A stretch of DNA of 64,000 nt from Capillidium heterosporum (Eukaryota > Entomophthoromycota > Entomophthoromycetes > Entomophthorales > Capillidiaceae): positions 682,001-746,000 of the forward strand of contig WBMQ01000011.1 in the NCBI GenBank assembly GCA_016630905.1. The letters run 5' to 3'. Of the stretch, positions 46,951 through 56,100 are shown piece after piece. The position numbers were made by a program, and so were the translations under genes. Position 1 is the first letter of the stretch. Each line of letters starts with the position of its first letter. The notes below the pieces were generated by a model that saw nothing but the letters and a program-made list of their open reading frames with translations, was not told the origin of the DNA and did not search any database.

Positions 46951-46970
46951 CGCCTATCGTGAGATAGGCG
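46951..46970. other. Perfect 8-bp hairpin with GTGA / TCAC loop
   Basis: CGCCTATC, then GTGA, then GATAGGCG. All eight pairs are Watson-Crick, and five of the eight are G-C in a locally AT-rich region. On the plus strand the loop is a GNRA tetraloop (GUGA). On the minus strand it lies 79-98 bases beyond the stop codon of the Asn-Ser-Thr-repeat gene and would be in that gene's 3' UTR or at its end. Confidence 0.7.
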
Positions 46971-47048
46971 GCATTAAAAACAAAGTGCAAAGCTATGAAC
47001 AGGGTTTATATTTTATTAAATAAATTAGTATTCGAAGAAATAGCTAAC

Positions 47049-47396
47049 TTATTGGGAGAAGGCAGCGACGATGGCGGCGATGGCAATGGGGGCAACGTAC
47101 AAGGCGTTGGCAGAGGCACCGGAGGCACCGGTCTTGTTTCCGGTGGAGTTACCGGCAGCGGAGCCAGTGGAGTTGGTCTTGTTTCCGCTGGTGGAGTTAC
47201 CGGAAGCGGAACCAGTGGAGTTACCGGAAGCAGAGCCAGTGGAGTTACCAGCAGCAGAGCCGGTGGAGTTACCGGCAGGGGTGGAGGGAACGGGGGTGGT
47301 GGCGGCGGAAGCGGCACCAGTGGCGGTGGTGGAGGCGGAGCTAGCCTGAGCAGAGACGGCAGCGATGGCGAGGGAAGCAACAGCGATGAACTTCAT
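47049..47396 (-). CDS. Secreted Asn-Ser-Thr-repeat, GPI-like surface protein
   Basis: Predicted cell-wall or surface glycoprotein of 115 aa. Starts at the ATG at 47396 with a clear signal peptide (MKFIAVASLAIAAVSAQA). The middle is nearly all Ala, Ser, Thr, Gly and Asn, with repeated GNSTGSA units that give about eight N-glycosylation sequons, and the end is a hydrophobic segment (ALYVAPIAIAAIVAAFSQ) resembling a GPI signal. Repeats are also visible in the DNA as GTTACCGG(A/C)AGC-type units. The opposite strand and other frames are open only because of this low complexity. A TATA box lies 76 bases upstream. GC content is far above its surroundings, which suggests strong codon bias and high expression. 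Confidence 0.85.
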   Translation of the reverse strand: MKFIAVASLAIAAVSAQASSASTTATGAASAATTPVPSTPAGNSTGSAAGNSTGSASGNSTGSASGNSTSGNKTNSTGSAAGNSTGNKTGASGASANALYVAPIAIAAIVAAFSQ

Positions 47397-47471
47397 TGTA
47401 TATTATTTATTATATTTAAATTAGTTAGTGAAAGATTTAAAGATAATGAGGGTTGTTGATGCCTGGGCCAC

Positions 47472-47479
47472 TATTTATA
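47472..47479 (-). promoter_or_regulatory. TATA box of Asn-Ser-Thr-repeat gene
   Basis: TATAAATA on the minus strand within GGGTATAAATAGTGG, 76 bases upstream of the ATG at 47396. Confidence 0.65.
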
Positions 47480-48515
47480 CCCAATTTTCATGAGCTCAGC
47501 CACTCGTCCATTAATTGAACTTGTTAAGCTCAATTTGGACTTTGCAGTACCCCCTGATAAATGAGGTTCAACCCAAGTAGCAATTTGATTCGGATGGCAA
47601 TGAATCTTATTATTGGGAACGGTTCCCACTTGAAAATCATTGGTTCTACCGCAATGTTATATTAGGCTGCTTTATAAGTTTATTTATAAGTTAAGGAATA
47701 AGTAAGGCCGCTATTCAAAGCTTGAGGCTATTCGCGACCCAGTATTTCCGGTTATCTCAAGCATAACTAAAGGTGGGTTTATGGCCAATGGATTCGCCAC
47801 ATCCCACTGCAAAATTTGGCTACGGAGGAATTTTAATTAAAATCCCAATTCATGCTTCAGGAACTTGTTATCGGCTCAAATTATTGCTTGAAAACTAGGA
47901 AGGCAAGTTGACTGGATCCAACTGGCAAAACTCACTTTAAAATTCTCAAGGAAACTTGAAGCTTGCCATGAGCTGATTGCCTTATCAAATGTTGCAATAA
48001 ATTGGCTCTCATATTTGTAGCTAGATTTGTGGCAAAGTCCTAGCCACTCTTGCTCATTCGGAATTGAAGTAGGAGATTTTCAACTTGAAATTCAAGATCA
48101 GGTCCACGGGACTTTGATTTAAATTAACTTTATCCACATGTTATTGGATAGAATGTCAAATCTACATGAATCATCTCGAAATAAGGGATATCCTTTAAAG
48201 CTGGGATGTTCTAACTTGTGAATTGAGAATGTTTTTATTGGAGTTGAAGCACATACACTTATTTCAAAGCTATTTTTGAACTGCATTGCCGTTGTAATCA
48301 TGTCTGTTTTTCAATGCAAGTACCGCTTCGTACGGAACCTTTGAACTGAGCTACCACAAATCCTTGGCGCATTTCCAAACCTTTCCAGTTTGAAATCGCT
48401 TATCTCTGCCTGTTCCCACTTGAGTTATCTGTTCTAAATTTGTAATGAGGTTTATCTCAACATGTGATGCGCGATTTTAGGTGCCCAATTTATTTTCCCG
48501 ATTCCAGCGAACAAT
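47480..48515. other. Intergenic, nothing recognised
   Basis: About 1 kb between two secreted-protein genes. No domain-bearing frame or repeat seen. Confidence 0.45.
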
Positions 48516-50837
48516 TTATGCTGACGAAACTGGCTTCTTGAGCCATTGGAAATAGTGAGGAATATCGAAAATTTTGAAAAATTTCCAAAAGTTGCTGGTC
48601 TTCTTAGGTTCGATGCGTGGTAGTAGGAAGCTCCCCTCCGGGTTGAAGTAGGCGCTGTCATCGATTTGGGCTAGTTGTAACTCCAGGTACGAATCCCCAA
48701 CCTCGCACTCAGTGATGTCGATGGTGTAGGATGGGCAGTCTAACCCAGGTAACTCCGACTTGTATTTGCAAATGTACCCGTTCACCGTCTTTAACCAACA
48801 ATCAGGTACCTTTGGCGACCCTAAAACTATGTACCCTTTCATATTGTACAAGCACCTGGCTCCAACTTTAGGACAGTCCCGTTTCAACTTAGCTTCGACG
48901 AATTTGCTTAGTTTAGACTCTCGCAAGATGTTACAATCTTCATGGATATCCAACCCATCGTGCCTACACTTCCCTCCGCTTTGGTACTTGAATTTACACG
49001 TGTATCCGTTTTTAGCAGCGTACCAGCAGTCTGGGGCATTGAGGTCGGTGGCTTCAAATTCCAAATTGTTAGCAAAAAGGCATTTGGCGGTGCTTTTAGG
49101 ACATGGCGGCGGTGGCTTCTCTCGGTCACATTTGGTAATGTCAACTTGGTCGGAACCACACTCTGTACCAATTATCTTTGAACTACATTCGTAATAAAAA
49201 CTGCGTTGACGCCAACATGAAGGAGCAAAGTAGTCTTGCAGCTTGTGCGTGCGCCACGTCCTACATACGTCGTCGTACTTGGGACATGCCGGTTTGAACT
49301 TACAGGTACTTATATCTTTTGCTGAAGGTGGGCATACTCCATCTACTTCATGCTTGTACCGACAAATGAACCCCGACGGAATTTTAATCCAGCATTCGGG
49401 TACTTTCTCATCATGAACTCCGTAAGTTATGTTTTTGTTGATGCATGTTTCGCTCAGATTGGGGCATATCGGAGGTGGCAATGCTTCGAACGTTGGCTCC
49501 TCCTCCAAGTTACAGCTAGCTAAATCAGTTGATCCTTTGGGACACTGGTGGTTGACTTCCGACTTGTACTTACAAAAGAAGCCTTTAATAGTTCTGATCC
49601 AACATTCAGGGACATCGGTCGCCATCGCATTGAATAAGGTCTGCTTGTTGTAGAAACATTTGTCCCTTGCCCTGGGGCAGTTTTCCTTAGCTTTGGCTAT
49701 ATCCTTGCAGGTCGTAGTATCCAACGTGGTCAGTGGACAGTTCCCACCCAGGTCTCGCTTATACCGACATACGTAACCGTTAGGCGCTTTGGCCCAGCAT
49801 TCCGGTGAGCCTTTGGAACCGATTTCGAACTGATGCTTTTGGGCGTACAGGCACTTGGTTTTATACTTTGGACACTTATTTCGAATATCGACGGTTGAAA
49901 TGATACTGGGCCTACATGGGGTTGTGTCGATGGTACCGATTGGACATTTGCCGAATAACTCCCTCTTGTATTTGCACACATAGCCATTCTTCACTGCAAC
50001 CCAACACTCAGGTGGGTTCTGGTCTTCTAAGGTAAATTTGGAATTCTTCGAGTAGAAGCATGGTGCATCGATTTTGGGGCAGTAGTTTGGTATCTCACGC
50101 ACCAATTTAGAAGGATTGGTACTCCCTTCTGGTAGGCAAGTCATTACGTCGATATAGTTGGATGGGCATTTCCCACTCTCTTTGATCTCGCAGTCCCAGC
50201 CTGTGCCTTCTTGCTTCCAACATTTAGGTCCCTTAGGCGTATCGATCTTCACCAGTATATTGCCATCAAAAGTACAAGTCTCGTTGACGGTGGGACACTT
50301 CAATACTTTCTCAAGTTCCACCTTCTTCACTTGCTTCGGGCACTCTCTGACATCGATTTCATTCTCCGAGCATGTCGCTGAAGCTTTCGGTTTGCAGCTC
50401 CAAATACCATTTCTTTTAGACCAACATTGAGGTACGGATATATCTTCGAAGGGCATTTGAGTATTATTGAATTGACATTTGTCACCAAAGGTCGGACACT
50501 CCAACTTTGTATCTGGCTTGATCGATGGCTTTGACCTGTAGGCTGGGTATCCACAGAATCCTACGTGGGTGTAGCATTTTGGGCACCCCATTAACCCCAA
50601 ATCGTCTAAAAAGTGGCAGTCCCATTTGCCGTTGTATTGGAACCAGCACTCTGGTCCGTAAGGTTGATTTGGAGTGTATACCAGGTTGGCCAATTCACAT
50701 TGAGCGTCTAAATCGGGACACAGCTGGGTATCTACCTTCTCCTTGACGAACCCGAACTTTTCAAACACGTTATCGGAGTCGGTTCCCTGCGAGTTGATGT
50801 CGATTAACCAAATTATAAACAAAAATATCTTTAACAT
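48516..50837 (-). CDS. Secreted protein of ten six-cysteine CW modules
   Basis: Intronless 773-residue secreted protein. The ATG at 50837 is chosen because it opens the signal peptide (MLKIFLFIIWLIDINSQ); the longer frame begins with GTG four codons earlier. The mature protein consists of about ten modules of 60-70 residues. The core of each is a Cys-Pro start, a second Cys about six residues on, then Pro-x-Cys-Trp, then Asn-Gly-Tyr-x-Cys-x-Tyr-Lys, then Cys-Pro-x4-Asp-x3-Cys, six cysteines per module. The Cys-Trp site occurs ten times (for example PECWVAVKNGYVC, PECWIKIPSGFIC, PDCWLKTVNGYIC). The first module has extra cysteines (GCPKC, GFCG). There is no membrane anchor. I do not recognise the module, and a secreted adhesion or binding role is only inference. 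Confidence 0.88.
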   Translation of the reverse strand: MLKIFLFIIWLIDINSQGTDSDNVFEKFGFVKEKVDTQLCPDLDAQCELANLVYTPNQPYGPECWFQYNGKWDCHFLDDLGLMGCPKCYTHVGFCGYPAYRSKPSIKPDTKLECPTFGDKCQFNNTQMPFEDISVPQCWSKRNGIWSCKPKASATCSENEIDVRECPKQVKKVELEKVLKCPTVNETCTFDGNILVKIDTPKGPKCWKQEGTGWDCEIKESGKCPSNYIDVMTCLPEGSTNPSKLVREIPNYCPKIDAPCFYSKNSKFTLEDQNPPECWVAVKNGYVCKYKRELFGKCPIGTIDTTPCRPSIISTVDIRNKCPKYKTKCLYAQKHQFEIGSKGSPECWAKAPNGYVCRYKRDLGGNCPLTTLDTTTCKDIAKAKENCPRARDKCFYNKQTLFNAMATDVPECWIRTIKGFFCKYKSEVNHQCPKGSTDLASCNLEEEPTFEALPPPICPNLSETCINKNITYGVHDEKVPECWIKIPSGFICRYKHEVDGVCPPSAKDISTCKFKPACPKYDDVCRTWRTHKLQDYFAPSCWRQRSFYYECSSKIIGTECGSDQVDITKCDREKPPPPCPKSTAKCLFANNLEFEATDLNAPDCWYAAKNGYTCKFKYQSGGKCRHDGLDIHEDCNILRESKLSKFVEAKLKRDCPKVGARCLYNMKGYIVLGSPKVPDCWLKTVNGYICKYKSELPGLDCPSYTIDITECEVGDSYLELQLAQIDDSAYFNPEGSFLLPRIEPKKTSNFWKFFKIFDIPHYFQWLKKPVSSA

Positions 50838-52054
50838 AACTGACTTCACTATACTTGGATGTAGATATGATATACTATTGAAGTATCGAAGCTAATAAAG
50901 CAATATCACCTGTTAACTTGAAAGTTTTATTCAAGCTATTGGGATCGACTTGCAGATTTCTAGTAAAAATCATTAAACCAACTTTTAACGTCTAGCTATC
51001 GAACTTCTCATCTCGAGTACTGGGGTTTTAAAAGTATAATAAATTTGGTAAACTTTGGGAAACACTCCTATCCAATAATATGCAACTGAACTACGCTCGA
51101 GCATTTATTGGTAAATAAGTTCCTTTTTCTAGCCAATACCTCCTATACTTTTAAATTTACTGGATTAAATTCAAGTTGTAAAGCATTCACCTCCAACATT
51201 CATATTTTCAGTTAGAGTTTATTGTAATTGAACTGAGTTTCCTTGAGGAGGGTTGAGGTTATAAGTGGACAGTTGACTTTTTCTCTCTATGCTCTAACAT
51301 ATGTATCCAACTATTTGACAATGAAAGCTGTACTTGATAGAATCAAGTAGATTGTTTTCTTGACATTTTCTTGAAATGCAATAGGTATTAAGGCTAGTAT
51401 TTAGTTGTAAATAACAATAATTCAAATATTGATCTTATCTGTGCAAAGTTGAGTTGACAAGAATGTATTTTGTTATATAGCTAGGATACTTAAAGTTAGC
51501 GAGTAGACAAACCAAAGATTTTATTGTATATAATACAGCTTCCGAGTATGTGGTACTAGCACCGAATTGAAACTGCACCTTTAAAAATATAAAAATGTGC
51601 TGATATATTATGCAACTTTGTGCAACTAATTTTAGGGACTTGCCTCAAAATTTTGGCAATCCAGTTCAGATAAAAGTCAAAGTAATATCAGCAACATGAT
51701 TTCTTGCAGAAATAGAAGCAAGTACGGCAATAGATCTAGATTCCAGCCAACATGAGTTATAGACAATAAAGAGGATATTAGTTTATTGACCAAGGACAAA
51801 AAATTTACAAGTAGGATAACCAGCCAACTCAAATTTGCAACACGTATTTTAAAATTTAGTATAGCAATCAAAATAGTAGACCCAACAACCTTTCAACCAT
51901 AAGAAGCCTATAATTATTTCAATTCAAAAGTCCACACCAACACTATTAGATAACTTAGATATGTAAACGTAAAATAGTTTAAATCTATCCAAAATTTAGG
52001 CAAATCAGAAACTATAGTCAGTTTACCTTCAATACAGTACTATGCCACTGAAAG
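50838..52054. other. Intergenic, nothing recognised
   Basis: 1.2 kb of AT-rich sequence upstream of the ten-module gene. No TATAAATA octamer was found close to the start codon. A 64-codon frame at 51677-51871 has no support. Confidence 0.45.
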
Positions 52055-52835
52055 TTGATAAATTCTATATTCAAATCTAACTTGTTGAAGATTACCGTCT
52101 TCGATCACAGTAACATAAAGAAAGATAGGCTGTTAAACCAAATTTTTGGCCAAAGTAGTAGTTTAAGTTCGATAGTTAGGTACGAAGATCGACTTGGTGT
52201 TACCCGGCAACTAATATTCTTCAGTTGTAAAGGTGAATTCAACTTGGCTGATATTTCGGGCTACGGTTTTGCCTACGTAGAGAAGGAGAGCAAGATTATG
52301 GGACAAAAGTTAATATCCAACTACCTGGGTACTAGGCCTACTCTGGAATGCTTGTTTCCACTGCTAGATGCTTAACATGATAAATTTTATTAAACACATG
52401 TTTTCTAAAATAGTCTTTTTGTAGATATGAAGAGAAATGACTAAGAAACTCTAGAGAAGTTTAAAAAGTAGTGATGTGTTTTAATACAGTATGGATGTAG
52501 GTATTCAAAATTTCTTGACCAAATGTGGTCTAGTAGTTTGACAGATCCTAGTCAGACGTTACACCTTAATGCAATCTCAAAAAAAATGGCAGGAACTCAA
52601 AGAAGTTTACAGGTCCAGGCATTTTCACATCTTCCTCATTTCGTCCAAGGACAGTAAAAGATTAAACTCGCTGCGCAAACATGTCATTATCGTCAAGAAT
52701 CATATTCTAATTGAGGTGGAAAGTAGGAATAGAGATAGGCGGAGGGATATCGACAGGCCTGCTAAACATAGTGATAGAGGTGTCAAGAGCAAGGCACAGA
52801 CAAAGCAGGTTGAGAAAGCAAGTGAGCCAGTTTAA
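52055..52835 (+). pseudogene. Decayed EngB/YihA-type (GTPBP8-like) GTPase gene
   Basis: The open frame at 52055-52375 reads as the GTPase core of the EngB/YihA family, which acts in mitochondrial (or bacterial) ribosome assembly. GVTRQLIFF matches the switch I region, DISGYGFAYV the G3 block (family DLPGYGYA), and LISNYLGTRPTLECLFPLLD the following helix-strand. The P-loop is degenerate: HSNIKKDRLLN stands where the family has RSNVGKSSLLN, so the essential Lys-Ser is lost. Downstream, MKRND-stop-ETLEKFKK-stop-stop and a later IFLISSKDSKRLNSLRKHV segment in another frame match the family's C-terminal half, with about four stops and at least one shift. The gene is dead. A functional copy presumably lies elsewhere. 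Confidence 0.75.
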
Positions 52836-53199
52836 CAATAAAAATTTTGCAGCTGGAAGATCTTACTATATACGATGAGTAAGTGTCAAATAAAGGCAAA
52901 TCTTTTTAGTTTATTTCTGTTGACTAGTTTGTTCTAAAAAACCTTTTATGGTATTCCACTATAGACTATATTAGTTTTTATCATAGAACTGTATATTAAA
53001 TCTATTTCCTAACAAGATTGAAGCGCTCAATAAATGATAAAATACAACCTACCTATATTAACAATGACAGAAAATGACTAGATATTCTTGCAATAAACAC
53101 TATTCAAAACGCTTACAAATTTATATTTAAAAGTTCAAATCATATAAATATAGCCTAAAAGACACTAGCCACGTAACAGCTACTACTTTTAATAGATAT
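52836..53199. other. 3' flank of IP3-receptor-like gene
   Basis: AT-rich, no gene seen. Confidence 0.5.
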
Positions 53200-56100
53200 C
53201 TAGTTTGGTGAAACAACAGCAATACGCCTAGGATTGGGCGAATTCAAGGAGTTATAGGTAGCGTTGTTTTGAAGTTCATCCAACGCTCCTAACAGCTTCT
53301 CCAACTTGGACTGATTAGCTACGACCAACTCCTCCAATTTCTGGAGCTGCGCTTCAGCTTCCTTGTTATCCCCATCCCGCTCCTTGAGTACAAGTGCTCG
53401 GTTGATGGGGAAGAAACTGAGATCCTTCTCATGCAGTTTGTCAGCCACGTAGGACTCGTGGGCGTTGAATTCGGTCACCTCTTTGATGTTAAGGTGAATC
53501 AGGAAGAAGAGGTAGTGCCTAAAGGACGCAGTTAATATATATTGATAAAGGTATACTTACCACATGTTGTGATCGTTCTTGATGTGATCGTCAAAACCTA
53601 AAATTTTGGGATTAATTGGTAGAAGATGTAGGGGTTACCTTTGGCATCGCGCTGGAACTCGGATGCTTCAATGTTACAGATGAAGCACACGTTATTCATG
53701 TCTTGTAGTATATCTGAACGCTCATCACGGAGTCGACCGAATGTGTCGAAGATGATACCAAAGATGACATTCAACAGGAAGATAATAACAAGCAAGAAGA
53801 AACTCATGTCTAGAAGCACTCGTTGGAAGTATAGTCCACCCTCACGGGCTGGGGCTGACAATAACTCACCTAGACCACCACCAGCTCGAATACCATGTGA
53901 GAGCACGGTGACGAAGCATGAAGCCAGCGTATCGCAAAATAGGCCAGCTTCTGCATCAAAGGCATCCTTGAAGGTGATAAACGAAACAACGGAGTATATG
54001 TAGATAATGACGACGCCTAACATAGCGGTTCTGGATAGCGAGTTCAAATTAACGGTAACGGAGGCGATGACTCCTTGCAAAATCTCATCCCTATAGACAA
54101 AGTCAAGTAGATGCACCGCGTACACGAAGGGGAAGAAGAGACCAACCACACTCAGTAGTGTCAGGCCACAGTGATAGAGGAACTTGGGCTCTATTATATA
54201 GTCAATGACGTTCTCAACAGTCTCAAGGTCCAAAAAGGCCAAGGCTTTAGAGATGTAGGGTTTATCCTTGGACTGAGTCACTCGTTCCAGTCGATGACGG
54301 TTGACGATGTTGGGCAAGTGGATGAAGGCAAACTCAGCAAAGGTTAATAGCCATAAAGTCAGGTGCAGCGTACCCAGTAGCACTCGTAACCCACCAAAGT
54401 ACCAGCAAGCAGGCACATGCAAGGAACTACCATTCACAGGTATACTTTCGAGTCCGGTTGGGGATTCAACACAAGCCAGCATGAGGAGCTGCAACAAAAT
54501 GGTAACTACATAGGCACCTTTCCACCAAAGTTCACGATTCTCGGTAAGCATGAGGTAGGTGGGATCGCGCGCCACCATGGCCCGATTCTTGACCATAAAG
54601 ATGACGTCTTCAGCCTTGAAAACCAGGTCCTGGATTTTACTGGTTGGCGAGTCGCGCTTGACGGTCCACAAAAAGTCGTGCTTGACGTCGTCGGCCAGGT
54701 ATTTGCAGATCTCTGGGATGGGGAACAGCACCGGTAGTAGGCGTCGATCTCCCGGTGAGATTTCCTTGATAATTTCGATGTGGCCGGTGTTGCGCCTAAA
54801 GAACCGGTATGCTGCCGACGAGTCAGCCACCTCACGTTCTGATTCCGTCAGATGGGGGTACAGGGTCAGGATCAGCATAGTGTACAGGAACCCAGTGTCG
54901 ATGGCAGCTAGATAGGTCTCAGAGTGCTTGTCTGCCTGGTTGCGCACGCTGGTCTTCTGTCGTGACAGTAGCTGGACTCGATTGTCCGAGTACAATTCGT
55001 CGAGATTGGTCATAATTACCTTGAAGTCAACCAGGAAGGCCATCTCCTCGAAAACTGGTCGGGTATCTTCATTGAAATCTTCCAGCAAGCTGAGAAGGCA
55101 CTGTATAGCCTTACCTTTGACAGTGGTGGCCTTGGAGGTAGACTGCGACTTGAATGGATCTCGCAAAATGATGTTAATCGTCTGAACAACCTTGCAGTTG
55201 AAGATATGGATTTGGTTCTCAACACAACCCTGGGCTAGCTCGGTCAGAGTATCCAACGTCTGGATGATCAGATCCAAGTCGATGGAGCTAGATATAGTCA
55301 CAATTATCTGGAAGAAATCGACGATGTCCTTGATCAAATCGAAGCTCTTGACATTGTCGGGCTGGAATCGTAAGTAGTTTTGTAGGCTAAAGTTGTGTCC
55401 CTCAACAAAGAGCTGAATCAGCCTCATTAACTGACGCATGCGGTTCATAAGTGCCTTGTTGTTTGTCGAAAACTGTAGCTCCATGTTCATATCGGTGGCT
55501 GCACTGGTGGATTCGTGCTTGGCTTTGTTCATAGCCTCTTCTAATTTGAGCGAGTTGGCTCGTACGGTGGTTCGTTGACGTAGTGCTGACTGCTTCATCA
55601 TGGCGGTCTTTTGACTAGCACTCTGAATCATAGTGCCCGACAAGGATCGCCTATGGATCGCTTTCTGATTGACGGCAATCAATTGCTTAACCTCGTCGAT
55701 GGTAGCAATGGTCTGACGGATTTCGGAATGGGAAAAGTAGAAGAATCGCTCCTTTCGTGTTGACATAAAGTACTGTTCCAATGTATTCTGTACCTGTCGA
55801 TTCCCGCCGGATAAGAGTACAATAAGAAGATCCAGTGTTGAGTCAGAGATGGCAGTGTTTTCAGAGGATAACAGTCGTTCAGCCATAAAAGCGCACCCGT
55901 AGCTGTCCAGTTCATTTTGGATGAAATTGCGCTTGTTAATCAAAGCATTAAATTGGTCTGGGTTATCCACATGAGTTGTCTCCTCCAGTAAATCGACGGT
56001 GGGCTGCAACAGGTTGGTAATAATCTTAAGCGACCAGATATCAACAAATTCTTTAGCTTCGTCCAAAGGCTGACCACTAGTGTCCGTTAGATGTTGAATC

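Noticed and set aside
46995-47459. Gly/Val-rich 154-codon plus-strand frame and Pro-rich minus-strand frame over the Asn-Ser-Thr-repeat gene
   Set aside because: They are mirror frames of a low-complexity repeat. Only the frame at 47396-47049 has a signal peptide, ATG and upstream TATA box.
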